Assembly (NCBI GenBank): GCA_035430165.1
Contig: DAOMGE010000006.1
Coordinates: 1 to 64,000, forward strand
Origin: UBA7239 sp035430165
Lineage (GTDB): Bacteria > Pseudomonadota > Gammaproteobacteria > Pseudomonadales > UBA7239
Length of the DNA stretch: 64,000 nucleotides
Direction: 5' to 3'
The notes under the pieces are model-generated. The model saw only the letters and a list, made by a program, of their open reading frames with translations, had not been told where the DNA came from and searched no databases. Position 1 is the first letter of the stretch, and each line of letters starts with the position of its first letter. Position numbers and translations under genes: made by a program. Shown here piece by piece: positions 63,354 to 64,000 of the stretch.

Positions 63354-64000
63354 GTTTTTTTCTCCGCCTTGCGTGCCGCCGCCATCGTGATGTAATCCGG
63401 TTTGCCGGATTTTTCCCACTCCGCCCATACCTGGAAAAAATCATCACCAAACGGATCTTCACCGCGCAACCACATGGAACCACGACGAATCGTCCAGTCG
63501 TGTGGCGACAAGCGAATTGCCTCGTCCCAATGTCTTGTTGCTGCATCGATATTTCCCTGCTGATACAGGTGCCACGCCAGTGCATGTTCTGCTCGCGCCA
63601 ACTGTTCCTCAAACGTGGGCGGCGGTAACTGTTCCCGCGTGGCATCCACAGAAAAATCGGTTTCGCCGGTAGCAATCCAGTGTCGCAAGGCACGCAAATG
63701 CGGCTCGCAATCCAGCTTGTGTACAAACGCGTATTTATTGCTGCCATGCTCCACACGCGGCGGCCGTACCATGTGGCCGGCCTCATCAATCCAGACAATC
63801 GTCGGCACGTTGATAAAACCGTAACGACGCGAGACGATGTGGTCATTATCAATCAGCGCAGGATGTTGCGGTTTCGCGGCTTCTATAAACGGGATTGCAT
63901 CACTGTTGCGGGAATCCTGTGCGATGGTGATAACAGTAAAACCCTGGTCCTTGTACTCCTCATACAAGCCCTGCCACACCGGCAAATCATCGCGACAACC
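63350..64000 (-). CDS. Thioredoxin-fold (TlpA-like) protein with TPR tail, 5' end cut by window edge
   Basis: 216 residues are visible, and the frame runs off the window with GCRDDLPVWQ, so the true start and the first beta strand are missing. The visible cysteine lies in GCRDD, where a redoxin CxxC would be expected; the second Cys position reads Asp, so this may be a one-cysteine or non-redox relative. VITIAQDSRNSDAIPFIE, RYGFINVPTIVWIDEAG (cis-Pro) and the helical TPR-like end (EHALAWHLYQQGNIDAATRHWDEAI, cited in part) follow. Co-transcribed with the DapB-like gene (4-bp overlap). Confidence 0.72.
   Translation of the reverse strand, partial: GCRDDLPVWQGLYEEYKDQGFTVITIAQDSRNSDAIPFIEAAKPQHPALIDNDHIVSRRYGFINVPTIVWIDEAGHMVRPPRVEHGSNKYAFVHKLDCEPHLRALRHWIATGETDFSVDATREQLPPPTFEEQLARAEHALAWHLYQQGNIDAATRHWDEAIRLSPHDWTIRRGSMWLRGEDPFGDDFFQVWAEWEKSGKPDYITMAAARKAEKKT

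Overview
The window reads as ordinary, gene-dense chromosome of a gammaproteobacterium. Supporting signs are a FimV-type pilus assembly hub, AceK, a GacA-type regulator next to uvrC, and the leuC-leuD-leuB-asd-fimV-truA order familiar from pseudomonads. No CRISPR, plasmid, phage or insertion-sequence genes were seen. A run of exactly 100 Ns (28872-28971) marks a draft-assembly gap. The acyl-CoA ligase, aldehyde dehydrogenase, CoA-transferase/racemase, P450, LLM-class oxidoreductases and AraC/OruR-type regulators suggest an environmental organism that degrades hydrophobic or branched carbon sources.

Layout. 0.1-2.9 kb: acyl-CoA synthetase and an AraC regulator. 2.9-12.1 kb: truA, fimV, asd, leuBDC and a DUF3617 protein, all on the minus strand. 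12.1-18.1 kb: a CcmH-CcmI fusion, an aldehyde dehydrogenase, a membrane SGNH protein coupled to a GT39-like glycosyltransferase, and tRNA-His. 18.1-22.2 kb: lytic transglycosylase, then aceK, a potassium-channel-like protein and a YceF-type Maf protein. 22.2-33.1 kb: two consecutive amidoligase/transglutaminase modules, the second ending in the proteasome-like subunit Anbu. 33.1-40.8 kb: pentapeptide-repeat protein, AraC regulator, YkgJ protein, a HigBA-like toxin-antitoxin pair, a ribosomal-oxygenase-like protein, LOG protein, esterase lipoprotein and ATPase. 40.8-50.1 kb: pgsA and uvrC-gacA, separated by an LLM oxidoreductase, an acyltransferase and a 13-repeat secreted protein. 50.2-57.9 kb: purL, a methyltransferase-like protein, recX, recA, and a CaiB/BaiF (AMACR-like) protein. 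58.0-64.0 kb: tonB-exbB-exbD, LLM oxidoreductase, P450, a DapB-like dehydrogenase and a truncated thioredoxin-fold protein.

The most interesting region is 22.2-33.1 kb. Module A is DUF2126-transglutaminase, an ATP-grasp/alpha-E fusion, and a transglutaminase. Module B is ATP-grasp, alpha-E, transglutaminase and Anbu as separate genes. Each module is preceded by a near-consensus sigma-54 (-24/-12) promoter, which suggests one stress or nitrogen-linked activator controls both. These families are predicted to make and process peptide-like amide products, but their substrates are unknown.

A second unexpected signal is a C-terminal tail, NGxYKGSxIxE, shared by two otherwise unrelated exported repeat proteins (ends at 33184 and 44454). 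It could be an undescribed surface or export tag. Where an upstream start codon lacked a ribosome binding site or family support, a downstream start was chosen and the reason is given in the entry.
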